Shown here: one piece after another, positions 7,224 through 13,678 of the stretch | Position numbering within the stretch: the first letter of the stretch is position 1 | How the letters are laid out: the number at the start of each line of letters is the position of its first letter | NCBI GenBank assembly: GCA_041675005.1 | Contig: JBAYUQ010000038.1 | Location: 1 to 14,452 of the forward strand | Direction: 5' to 3' | DNA: 14,452 bases | DNA from: PGYR01 sp041675005 | GTDB taxonomy: Bacteria; Bacteroidota; Ignavibacteria; Kapaibacteriales; UBA2268 | Program-made: the position numbers and the translations under genes | Notes under the pieces: model-generated | Told to the model about the DNA's origin: nothing | Seen by the model: only the letters and a program-made list of their open reading frames with translations | The model's database searches: none

Positions 7224-7784
7224 ATGAAATTCATTATATTAATTGTAACAATATTTATTCTGTTCTTTCTAGAAATAGAATGCGTTGGGATTTATAAATC
7301 TATTTTTCCTAGTCTTTATGAGGGTCAATTAATCGATTATTTAGACCAAACAAAAAAGATAGATAATTTTAATCTACTTGATACATTAGAGGTCAGTTTA
7401 GATAAAGTCTTATCTACCCGAAAGTATAAGGTTAAAGAAGATTATATTGAATTAGGATATGTTTTATTTAATAAAGAAGTCAATAAAGCGAATATATTCT
7501 ATTATGAATTAGATGATAATATAGGACCTAATAGTTTTGATTATATACATATTATTGCTGCATTTTTTAATGGTGATGCTTGGGTTTTTGAGACCAATAA
7601 TACACCAACACTGGGGCTTGATAGGAAGGAGTTTAATCACGGAAAACCATTTACATTTAAAGGGATTAAAGAGTTTAATAAAAATGAAATTCTTAAAAGT
7701 AGATATATTTGTAGCTTACTAAAAGGGATTAATTTTGACTATGTTGATAACGCTTATTACATAAAGAATCTAGTAGATAATTAA
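7224..7784 (+). CDS. Hypothetical exported or membrane-anchored protein
   Basis: 186 residues; I do not recognise a family. The N-terminus (MKFIILIVTIFILFFLEIEC) is a strong hydrophobic segment fitting a signal peptide or single membrane anchor. The Cys at position 20 is not in a proper lipobox (IEC rather than an [AS][GA]C type). The rest is soluble, rich in Asn, Asp, Tyr and Lys, with no repeated motif; notable stretches are YIHIIAAFFNGDAWVFET and DRKEFNHGKPFTFKGIKEF. The gene is visibly more AT-rich than topA. The ribosome binding site is weak (GAAAG about 7 nt upstream). It stands alone between the topA terminator and a repeat-rich region, a typical position for an accessory gene. A 10-codon frame (7187-7219, MKKNVVINRK) lies just ahead of it and may be chance. 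Confidence 0.65.
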   Translation: MKFIILIVTIFILFFLEIECVGIYKSIFPSLYEGQLIDYLDQTKKIDNFNLLDTLEVSLDKVLSTRKYKVKEDYIELGYVLFNKEVNKANIFYYELDDNIGPNSFDYIHIIAAFFNGDAWVFETNNTPTLGLDRKEFNHGKPFTFKGIKEFNKNEILKSRYICSLLKGINFDYVDNAYYIKNLVDN

Positions 7785-7905
7785 ACACTAACAAGAAAGC
7801 GTATCAACTAGCAGGACGGCTTGCCGTTTCAAAGGCATGGGAGTTTGAAATAGACAACGGAATCATATACAAATATCAATTTTGAAGAAACGATAATGTA
7901 TTACT

Positions 7906-7921
7906 GTTGGCTTTAGCCAAC
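7906..7921. repeat. Palindrome GTTGGCT-TT-AGCCAAC
   Basis: Perfect 7-bp arms with a TT loop. It shares the CTTTAG core and hairpin geometry with the palindrome 29 bases downstream (GGACTTTAGTCC), so the two are probably members of one class of small intergenic hairpins whose arms vary. Confidence 0.5.
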
Positions 7922-7946
7922 GGATAGAAAATTATTCCAAAACCAC

Positions 7947-7961
7947 GTAGGACTTTAGTCC
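7947..7961 (+). repeat. REP-like hairpin, GTAG plus GGACTTTAGTCC
   Basis: GGACT (7950-7954), TT and AGTCC (7957-7961) make a short hairpin with GTAG (7947-7950) at its 5' foot, the arrangement of REP elements. The surrounding sequence AACCACGT...CCATAGTTTTTATAA also appears, in permuted order, at 170-193 (CCATAGAGTTTTATAAACCACGT is split there). This suggests the unit repeats in tandem. Confidence 0.45.
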
Positions 7962-7979
7962 CATAGTTTTTATAATATC

Positions 7980-7997
7980 CCACCCCTACGGGGCGGT
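7980..7997 (+). repeat. GGGGCGGT hairpin element, copy 2
   Basis: CCCC (7983-7986), TAC and GGGG (7990-7993) pair, with an A.C mismatch then two further C-G pairs, and TTTT follows. ACGGGGCGGT here is identical to 138-147. It could weakly terminate plus-strand transcription. Confidence 0.45.
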
Positions 7998-8062
7998 TTT
8001 GCATTTCTGGATACCTTAGCTACAGATATACAGCCCAGCTGGGGCTTAAAAGTAATGCAATT

Positions 8063-8106
8063 TCTCCTGGACTCTTCGGACACTGCGTGTCCTCTGAGTG
8101 ACGTTT
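8063..8106 (-). repeat. Composite repeat, right copy (intact hairpin)
   Basis: Positions 8063-8086 are the exact 24-bp inverted partner of 334-357. This copy folds well. GGACAC (8078-8083) pairs with GTGTCC (8087-8092) around a 3-nt loop, and ACTC (8071-8074) pairs with GAGT (8096-8099) outside a symmetric TTC/TCT internal loop. In the minus-strand RNA that internal loop is AGA/GAA, which can form tandem sheared G.A pairs. On the plus strand six T follow (8104-8109), so it might also stop transcription from the left. Confidence 0.6.
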
Positions 8107-8188
8107 TTTCCCAACCAGCGTAGTCTCTATTTCTACTTCACTCAACAAAAGTAAACGTCTCTACAATCCATATCGAGTAAAGATATAC

Positions 8189-9619
8189 CTACACTTTTGT
8201 TTCCTTCCATTTCCCTTTTGTGAATAGCCAGAGAGTGAATAGACCGACACCTATTTCAGATATAAACATACCCCAGAATACACCAGATTCTTGCCAACCA
8301 AAAGTAATGGCTAAACTATAAGCCAATGGTATTTGGAATAACCAGAAGAATACAACATTTATCTTAGTTGGAGTAGTTGTATCGCCAGAGCCATTGAAAG
8401 CTTGTACTGACACCATCCACCAGCCGTAAATGAAATAGCCGTAAGACACTATCTGTATCCATTCTGCACCTACTGCTATTACTCGTGCATCATCTGTGAA
8501 TAGCTTCATCAGCTCTTCGTTGTAGAAGAAGTAAACTATTGATACTAGTACGAGAAATATCATATTATAGAATCCGATTTTCCAAACAGACTTTTCTGCT
8601 CTATCGGGTTCTCCAGCACCAAGATTTTGACCAACTAATGTAGCTGCAGCATTTGATAATCCCCAAGCAGGCATCATAGTGAACATCATTATTCTAATTG
8701 CTATAGTAGAGCCAGCTACAGTCTCAGCACCTAATTCCGCTAATATTCTAATAAGGAATATCCAAGACGACATTGCTATGAACATCTGACCAATTCCGCC
8801 AAGTGAAGTTTTTACTATATTGAGCATAATCTTGCTGTCAATATAGATTTGTGAAAGCGTTACTTTTATATGCTTACCACCTTTGATTAGCACCCAAAGT
8901 TGTACAGCAACACCAATACCACGACCTATATTTGTTGCCATAGCTGCACCTTCTATCCCGAAAGCAGGTATAATCCCCCAACCGAATATAAGCAATGGAT
9001 CTAGTGCCATATTGATAATATTTGCTATCCAGAGCACTCGCATGGCAATAGCGGCATCACCTGCACCACGAAAGATAGCGTTGATAACGAATAGAAGCAC
9101 AATCACTGCATTACCACCGAGCATGTATTGAGTGTATTTGTACCCCTCGTTAATACTCCATGCATCGGCACCCATGAGTGCTAGTAAGTCCTTAGCGAAA
9201 AATATACCGGCTATGGTTAATGGAAGAGCCGCTATTAGTCCTAGTATAATGGATTGAACTGCAGCATTACCAGATTCACTTGTGTTTTTCTCTCCTGTCC
9301 GCCGTGCTATGATAGCCGTAACTGCCATAGACAGTCCCATAGCAACAGAGTAAAGTATAAAAAGGTAGGTTTCAGTTAACCCGACTGTGGCTATCGCTGA
9401 TGCGCCTAATTTCCCTACGAAATATATATCGACTACTGCGAAAGTTGATTCCATCACCAATTCCAATATCATTGGTATTGCTAATAAGAATATCGCTTTT
9501 CTAATACTTATAGTCGTGTAATCGGCCTCGGTACCACGAATAGCATCTTTTAGATTTTCCCAAAAAGATTTCTTTTTTAATGGAGGGAGGGCCTCAACAT
9601 TCTGACTTTCTTTATTCAT
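8189..9619 (-). CDS. MATE family efflux transporter
   Basis: 476 residues, the usual length for multidrug and toxic compound extrusion transporters, which expel cationic drugs or metabolites across the inner membrane using a Na+ or H+ gradient. After a cytosolic N-terminus of about 40 residues, some twelve hydrophobic helices follow in two homologous halves. The first half opens with FLLAIPMILELVMESTFAVVDIYFVGKLG (44-72), a MATE hallmark with Asp64. The second opens near SLGGIGQMFIAMSSWIFLIRIL and carries the equivalent GQNLGAGEPDRAEK stretch. It ends GKWKETKV. It follows the SRPBCC gene by 12 nt on the same strand, so it is probably translated from the same mRNA; I see no separate ribosome binding site. 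Substrate cannot be told from sequence. NorM-like or DinF-like assignment is open. Confidence 0.93.
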   Translation of the reverse strand: MNKESQNVEALPPLKKKSFWENLKDAIRGTEADYTTISIRKAIFLLAIPMILELVMESTFAVVDIYFVGKLGASAIATVGLTETYLFILYSVAMGLSMAVTAIIARRTGEKNTSESGNAAVQSIILGLIAALPLTIAGIFFAKDLLALMGADAWSINEGYKYTQYMLGGNAVIVLLFVINAIFRGAGDAAIAMRVLWIANIINMALDPLLIFGWGIIPAFGIEGAAMATNIGRGIGVAVQLWVLIKGGKHIKVTLSQIYIDSKIMLNIVKTSLGGIGQMFIAMSSWIFLIRILAELGAETVAGSTIAIRIMMFTMMPAWGLSNAAATLVGQNLGAGEPDRAEKSVWKIGFYNMIFLVLVSIVYFFYNEELMKLFTDDARVIAVGAEWIQIVSYGYFIYGWWMVSVQAFNGSGDTTTPTKINVVFFWLFQIPLAYSLAITFGWQESGVFWGMFISEIGVGLFTLWLFTKGKWKETKV

Positions 9620-9631
9620 ATATTTGTTATT

Positions 9632-10054
9632 CTACTTTTCAGTGTAAAGCTTAAAATTATTTAGTATGCTCTGCCATCCTGCTTTCTGCATCTCTACTGG
9701 GTTTGCACTTTCTGCTTCGAATGTAGATATTACTTCTGTTCCACCTTCTATTTTTGTGAAAGTAGTCCATACTTTTCTTTCATCGTCTAATGTATAAACA
9801 ATACGCTCGTGTTCATCAACTTCATTATAAATTCCCCCGAAATCGAATCCAAAAGAACCGTCTTTTGCTTCCATTCTTGAGTTGAATCTACCTCCTATTC
9901 TGAGGTCATTCTCTGCACTTGTCGTATGCCAATCATCATTCGCCGCATTCCATTTTATAATATGCTCTGGGCCTGTCCATAACTCCCATACCTTTTCAAT
10001 AGGTGCATTTACTTTTGCTTCTATAGTTACTAGATCTTTTTTTGAATTTTGCAT
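9632..10054 (-). CDS. SRPBCC (AHSA1-like) domain protein
   Basis: 140 residues forming a single START/Bet v1-like SRPBCC domain, as in proteins related to the C-terminal part of the Hsp90 activator Aha1. Visible landmarks are an early strand IEAKVNAPIEKVWELWTGPEHIIKWN (11-36), DLRIGGRFNSRM (50-61), GGIYNEVDEHERIVYTL and a C-terminal helix ending GWQSILNNFKLYTEK. Such proteins bind hydrophobic ligands in a central cavity, and the bacterial role is mostly unknown. GGAG lies 6 nt before the ATG. It is the first gene of a likely pair with the MATE transporter, which might hint at ligand handling coupled to export, but that is speculation. A -7-like box GATATTTG precedes it by 42 nt. Confidence 0.88.
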   Translation of the reverse strand: MQNSKKDLVTIEAKVNAPIEKVWELWTGPEHIIKWNAANDDWHTTSAENDLRIGGRFNSRMEAKDGSFGFDFGGIYNEVDEHERIVYTLDDERKVWTTFTKIEGGTEVISTFEAESANPVEMQKAGWQSILNNFKLYTEK

Positions 10055-10095
10055 TTTTCACTCCAGTTATTTCAATGATTATAAATAAGACTTTA

Positions 10096-10103
10096 CAAAT
10101 ATC
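10096..10103 (-). promoter_or_regulatory. Candidate promoter box GATATTTG for the SRPBCC-MATE pair
   Basis: On the minus strand, GATATTTG ends 42 nt before the SRPBCC ATG. It differs from TAnnTTTG only at the first base. The distance matches the other boxes here, which is the main support. Confidence 0.35.
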
Positions 10104-10245
10104 AACAATATTCTTTAATTAATATATGTGAAAATAAGGCAATGAGGTAGGTATTTTGCTTTGTTTCCAAAAAGATAACTGGAATGACTCCAATTGAATA
10201 CAGAAGTAAATATTACAAAGAATAACATAATAATCAGTAATTACG

Positions 10246-10253
10246 TATATTTG
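10246..10253 (+). promoter_or_regulatory. Promoter -7 box TATATTTG for the 10289 gene
   Basis: An exact TATATTTG ends 36 nt before the ATG at 10289. It is identical in sequence and close in spacing to the boxes of topA and ahpC. No clear -33 element is seen. Confidence 0.55.
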
Positions 10254-10288
10254 TAATCCAATATGCTGAAAATACAAACGAATATTAA

Positions 10289-10792
10289 ATGAAATTGCTT
10301 AGATACCTGATACTTATAGGTGTTATAAGCGCCATATCACTCACTGCCCAAGTGACTGATTTCCAGCGTGGATTGGAAGCTTTCAATGTTAAGAATTACG
10401 AAAAAGCATTTACTCATCTCGAGAAATATGCTCTTGATTCGAACGATTGTGTTTCACAATACATAGTTGGTTATTGCTACGCAGATACTAGCTTGTCTAT
10501 GGCAAATGATTCTTTAGCCGAGTACTATCTACTAAAAGCTTCTGAGTTGAAATATGGTAGAGCTATGGGTAGATTATCTGTTATTTACTTTGGCAAACAA
10601 AGCTATGATAAATATTGGACTATACAAGCATTAGTCTGGGCTGAGCTAGCTGCTTATTACGACCCTATACAAAGTGTGAACTCTAGAAGACAAATCATTA
10701 GAGAATCGCTTGATGTAGAGGAAATCAAAAGGGCTGAGGCGATAATTGCTGAGAAAAAGAAAATACTAGATCAGATAGAAATCTGTATGTAA
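10289..10792 (+). CDS. Small exported Sel1/TPR-like repeat protein
   Basis: 167 residues. A signal peptide (MKLLRYLILIGVISAISLTA, cleavage near residue 20, AQ) leads into helical repeats. FQRGLEAFNVKNYEKAFTHLEKYA (25-48) is a TPR/Sel1 unit with the typical Gly, Ala and Tyr positions. VSQYIVGYCYADTS through AEYYLLKASELKYGRAMGRLSVIYFG is a second, and ALVWAELAAYYD (114-125) resembles the Sel1 consensus. A charged helix ends the protein. TPR/Sel1 proteins serve as periplasmic scaffolds for other proteins; no partner is evident here. It is a single gene with its own promoter, and convergent with clpB. I see no strong ribosome binding site. Confidence 0.75.
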   Translation: MKLLRYLILIGVISAISLTAQVTDFQRGLEAFNVKNYEKAFTHLEKYALDSNDCVSQYIVGYCYADTSLSMANDSLAEYYLLKASELKYGRAMGRLSVIYFGKQSYDKYWTIQALVWAELAAYYDPIQSVNSRRQIIRESLDVEEIKRAEAIIAEKKKILDQIEICM

Positions 10793-10818
10793 AAAAGGGA
10801 AAAGCTCTCGCTTCTCCC
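10791..10818 (-). terminator. Rho-independent terminator of the clpB fragment
   Basis: GGGAAAAGC (10797-10805) and GCTTCTCCC (10810-10818) pair with one mismatch around a 4-nt loop. On the minus strand the stem is followed by six T (A run at 10791-10796). The run overlaps the stop codon of the convergent 10289 gene, which may use the hairpin in the other direction too, though without a T-tract. Confidence 0.8.
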
Positions 10819-10831
10819 ATTTCCTAAGTCA

Positions 10832-12148
10832 TTAATTTTCCATTTTGAAGATAAACTTCCCGTCTCCGTCCGTATCTACTATTATATTGCCGTGTTCCTT
10901 CAACTCCCCTGAAAGTACGTGCATAGACAATGGGTCGGTAATCTTTTTCTGAATTGTCCGCTTTATCGGTCTAGCACCATAATTTACATCATAGCTTATC
11001 TCAGCTAACCATTTTAGAGCTTCTTCTGTTATTTCTAATTTCAGATTCTGCTTTGCTAATCTCTTAGCTAGTATATCGAATTGCAGCTTAGCGATATTCG
11101 CTACTTCCTCTTTTAGTAATGGTTTGAACATCACTATTTCGTCTATCCGGTTGAGGAATTCTGGACGCATAACCTGCTTCATCTTCCCAACTATCTGCTC
11201 TCTAGCTTCTGCTAGCAAAGTCTCACGATTGTTCGAGTTCATCTCGCTCATCTTGCTTGTCAGAAACTCTGTACCCAGATTCGAAGTCATTATTATTATA
11301 GTATTCTTGAAATTCACTGTTCTACCTTTGCTATCGGTCAATCGGCCATCATCTAAAACTTGTAGCAAGATATTGAACACATCGGGATGTGCCTTCTCTA
11401 TCTCATCAAGTAGGATAACGCTATATTGCTTACGGCGAACATTCTCAGTTAGTTGACCGCCCTCATCATATCCAATATATCCGGGAGGTGCACCTATCAA
11501 CCGAGTCACGGAGAATTTATCCATGTACTCACTCATATCCAATCGGATAATCGCATTCTCATCATCGAACAGATATTCGGCTAATGCCTTTGCTAGCTCG
11601 GTTTTACCAACGCCAGTTGTACCTATAAAAATGAATGAGCCGATGGGTCTATTCTCATCTTGTAGGCCTGCCCTTGAGCGGCGAATTGAGTTAGAAACAG
11701 CGGACACGGCTTCTTCCTGACCGATTACCCTCTCGTGGAGCAATTCTTCCATTTTGATTAGCTTTTGCTTTTCACTTTCTATCATTTTGGAGACAGGTAT
11801 GCCCGTCCATTTGGAGACTATCTCGGCTATGTCTTCTTCGGTTACTTGCTCTTTCAGCAGGTGGCTGTTCTTTTGTAATTCTTCTAATTCTAATGTGGCT
11901 TTTGTTATTCTTGATTCCAACTGATGTATTTTACCATAACGTATTTCGGCAACTTTATCTAGATTGCCTTCTCTCTCGTATCTATCGGCTTCTGTTTTCA
12001 ACGAGTCTATATCTTCTTTGAATGTACGAATCTCATGGAGTTTCCCTTTCTCGGATTCCCACTTCGCTTTCAGCACGTTGCGTGTTTCTTTTAAATTTGA
12101 TAGTTCTATTTCTAGTTCTTTTAGTCTTTCTTTGGTAGATGCACTCAT
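10832..12148 (-). CDS. clpB: ClpB C-terminal half (partial middle domain plus AAA+ module 2)
   Basis: 438 residues aligning with the second half of the ClpB disaggregase (full length about 860). Residues 1-95 match the later part of the coiled-coil middle domain (WESEKGKL, GNLDKVAEIRYGKIHQLE). Residues 100-140 are the linker with WTGIPVSKMIESE. The second AAA+ module is complete: Walker A GTTGVGKT (176-183), pore loop GYIGYDEGG (223-231), Walker B VILLDEIEK (244-252), sensor 1 TSN (288-290), arginine-finger region RPEFLNRIDE (328-337) and sensor 2 GARPIKR (391-397). The small C-terminal domain follows. The N domain and first AAA+ module are absent, and the sequence upstream is intergenic. The ATG has GGAG at 9 nt, unlike the AAAGG at 6-7 nt of most neighbours. 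It may be a functional half-protein or a truncated relic; the intact frame favours recent loss or retained use. Confidence 0.9.
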   Translation of the reverse strand: MSASTKERLKELEIELSNLKETRNVLKAKWESEKGKLHEIRTFKEDIDSLKTEADRYEREGNLDKVAEIRYGKIHQLESRITKATLELEELQKNSHLLKEQVTEEDIAEIVSKWTGIPVSKMIESEKQKLIKMEELLHERVIGQEEAVSAVSNSIRRSRAGLQDENRPIGSFIFIGTTGVGKTELAKALAEYLFDDENAIIRLDMSEYMDKFSVTRLIGAPPGYIGYDEGGQLTENVRRKQYSVILLDEIEKAHPDVFNILLQVLDDGRLTDSKGRTVNFKNTIIIMTSNLGTEFLTSKMSEMNSNNRETLLAEAREQIVGKMKQVMRPEFLNRIDEIVMFKPLLKEEVANIAKLQFDILAKRLAKQNLKLEITEEALKWLAEISYDVNYGARPIKRTIQKKITDPLSMHVLSGELKEHGNIIVDTDGDGKFIFKMEN

Positions 12149-12228
12149 CTTTCGTCTCTCCGTTTTAACTTTTATTTGTCTGTAATATAGACGAATTTCA
12201 GATTGAATAATTTTGCAGAAGTAAAATG

Positions 12229-12248
12229 AGAACCAAATGAAAGGTTCT
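12229..12248 (-). terminator. Hairpin after the 12258-13601 gene
   Basis: AGAACC (12229-12234) and GGTTCT (12243-12248) pair around an 8-nt loop, 9 nt beyond the stop codon. GAAGT/ACTTC flanks can extend the stem with a bulge. The tail on the minus strand is CATTTTAC, only mildly T-rich, so termination may be weak. Confidence 0.5.
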
Positions 12249-12257
12249 ACTTCTCCT

Positions 12258-13601
12258 TTACTCCTTTATGAATTTTTTGGTGAAAATCTCACTACCTAAT
12301 TCAAGTCTAATAAAATAGGTCGCTGGGGCTAAGTTGGAAATATTATAATCAATCGAATAATTCTGATTTTCTATATTTCCTTCGTCTATTATTCCAATTT
12401 CGTTTCCTACTAAATCTATTATGCTTAGCTTTATTGGCTCATTCGTTGCAGAGCTGAAATGAATACTAATATTATTAGAAGCAGGGTTTGGAGTTACCGT
12501 TAAGTTTAATCTATTATTATCTGTATCTTCGACTGATGATATCCCTGTGTGACTTGGAAAAAGGACTAACCAACTACCAATATTGGTAGTTAAGTAATCG
12601 TTGTTATTTGAGAAACTTAAATTTTGCCAACTACCAAGAAAGTAGTCATGAATTTTTTCTTTCTTTTGTAAATTATAGATTTTTAAATTTTGACCATGTG
12701 TAATACCAACAACTGATTCATCACGATTAAATTCGATATCAAAAGCTTCTACAAAATCGTGAGTGTCAAAAACTAGCTGATCATAAAATTTTCTTGTATA
12801 AATATCATAAAAGTTAATCTCACCACCCTTATTATTCCAAGCTATTTTTGATCTATCGTTCATAACTTGCATTTTATTAATATATGTTCCTTCCCCTTTA
12901 CTTGTTCTTTGATATAGAAAAAGAGAGTCAACTAATTCTTTTGTATTTCTATCATAGATATGTGAAAAATAATTATCTAGCCGTTCAGGAGGAGGAATTG
13001 TTTCGATTAGGTTGTTGTAATCATGGTAACTTACATAGATGAACTCATCATCATCCCCAACGTAATCAAAATCCAAAAATCTTCTATTCCATTTATAACC
13101 ATCTTTCTCGAATTGATTAATTATTGCAAAACTATCAACCTTGGATTTGTCATCAATATTAAAAAAATATAGAACAGTTTTATTTTTATAAGTATAAACA
13201 TGGTCTATCTTTTCATAAGTTTTTACCATAAATTCATTTTTTGATTTAGCGGTTCTTATTCTCTCAAGATTATGCTGTTCTTTCCTAAAACCCTCTTCAA
13301 CTTCTCTTGTCTTCCAATTAAGCAATTTGGGTGTACTGTCTTTCGAGAATACAAGGAACTCCTCATTGTAGTTATAGTCTCCTAATAATTCAGTAGGAAC
13401 AGAGAACTCCATTACTCCTTTTTGTACCTCCCAAAACTCAATCCCATTAGTCCAAGCTATTACATATTTGTCATCTGGAGTAAAATCAACATTTCTAGCA
13501 CCAGCACTCATTGTTCGATACCAAAGTGTGTCTATTTCAATAGAGCTGGCGGGTATGCTTATTAGAATGGTTAGAATTAAGGCTAACAATAATTTTTTCA
13601 T
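12258..13601 (-). CDS. Secreted beta-propeller-like protein with T9SS type A sorting domain
   Basis: 447 residues from the ATG at 13601. The start is chosen because MKKLLLALILTILISIPASS is a clean signal peptide; an in-frame TTG further upstream (13667) would put an unlikely 22 residues in front. The body contains WD40-like strands, for instance ARNVDFTPDDKYVIAWTNGIEFWEV (35-59), IAWNNKGGEINFYDI and FDIEFNRDESVVGITHGQNLKIYNL, suggesting a beta-propeller. From residue 355 (SSVED), with TPNPASNN at 370, the C-terminus is a T9SS type A sorting domain ending FTKKFIKE. The product is therefore predicted to be secreted or surface-bound. It lies directly upstream of the clpB fragment, on the same strand, where the missing clpB half would be expected. 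Function unknown. Confidence 0.82.
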   Translation of the reverse strand: MKKLLLALILTILISIPASSIEIDTLWYRTMSAGARNVDFTPDDKYVIAWTNGIEFWEVQKGVMEFSVPTELLGDYNYNEEFLVFSKDSTPKLLNWKTREVEEGFRKEQHNLERIRTAKSKNEFMVKTYEKIDHVYTYKNKTVLYFFNIDDKSKVDSFAIINQFEKDGYKWNRRFLDFDYVGDDDEFIYVSYHDYNNLIETIPPPERLDNYFSHIYDRNTKELVDSLFLYQRTSKGEGTYINKMQVMNDRSKIAWNNKGGEINFYDIYTRKFYDQLVFDTHDFVEAFDIEFNRDESVVGITHGQNLKIYNLQKKEKIHDYFLGSWQNLSFSNNNDYLTTNIGSWLVLFPSHTGISSVEDTDNNRLNLTVTPNPASNNISIHFSSATNEPIKLSIIDLVGNEIGIIDEGNIENQNYSIDYNISNLAPATYFIRLELGSEIFTKKFIKE

Positions 13602-13678
13602 GATACTTTTTTCAAGACAGTTGATTTTGTTATTGATTAAAGTAATGAAATAGAGTAGATTAACCAAGAATTATTCAT

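Larger units (their letters stand above)
7785..8188. other. Gene-free region with palindromes and dispersed repeats
   Basis: This is the junction between two convergent genes, 404 bases without a convincing gene. It holds ACGGC-TT-GCCGT (7816-7827), GTTGGCT-TT-AGCCAAC (7906-7921), GGACT-TT-AGTCC with GTAG overlapping its foot (7947-7961), a CCCC-TAC-GGGG hairpin (7983-7993), an AGCCC/GGGCT inverted repeat around 8031-8045, the composite repeat (8063-8106) and the half-palindrome ACGTCTCTAC (8155-8164). Several of these also occur in 1-506. An in-frame stretch at 7781-7885 reads like a protein C-terminus but has no start codon. Confidence 0.65.

Noticed and set aside
8883..9131. Plus-strand open frame opposite the MATE gene
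   Set aside because: Antisense to transmembrane codons, which yields an Ile/Ala/Pro/Ser-rich chance product; no start signals.
13602..13667. TTG at 13667 as the start of the second T9SS protein
   Set aside because: It would put 22 residues before a clean signal peptide; the ATG at 13601 gives a normal secreted-protein N-terminus.
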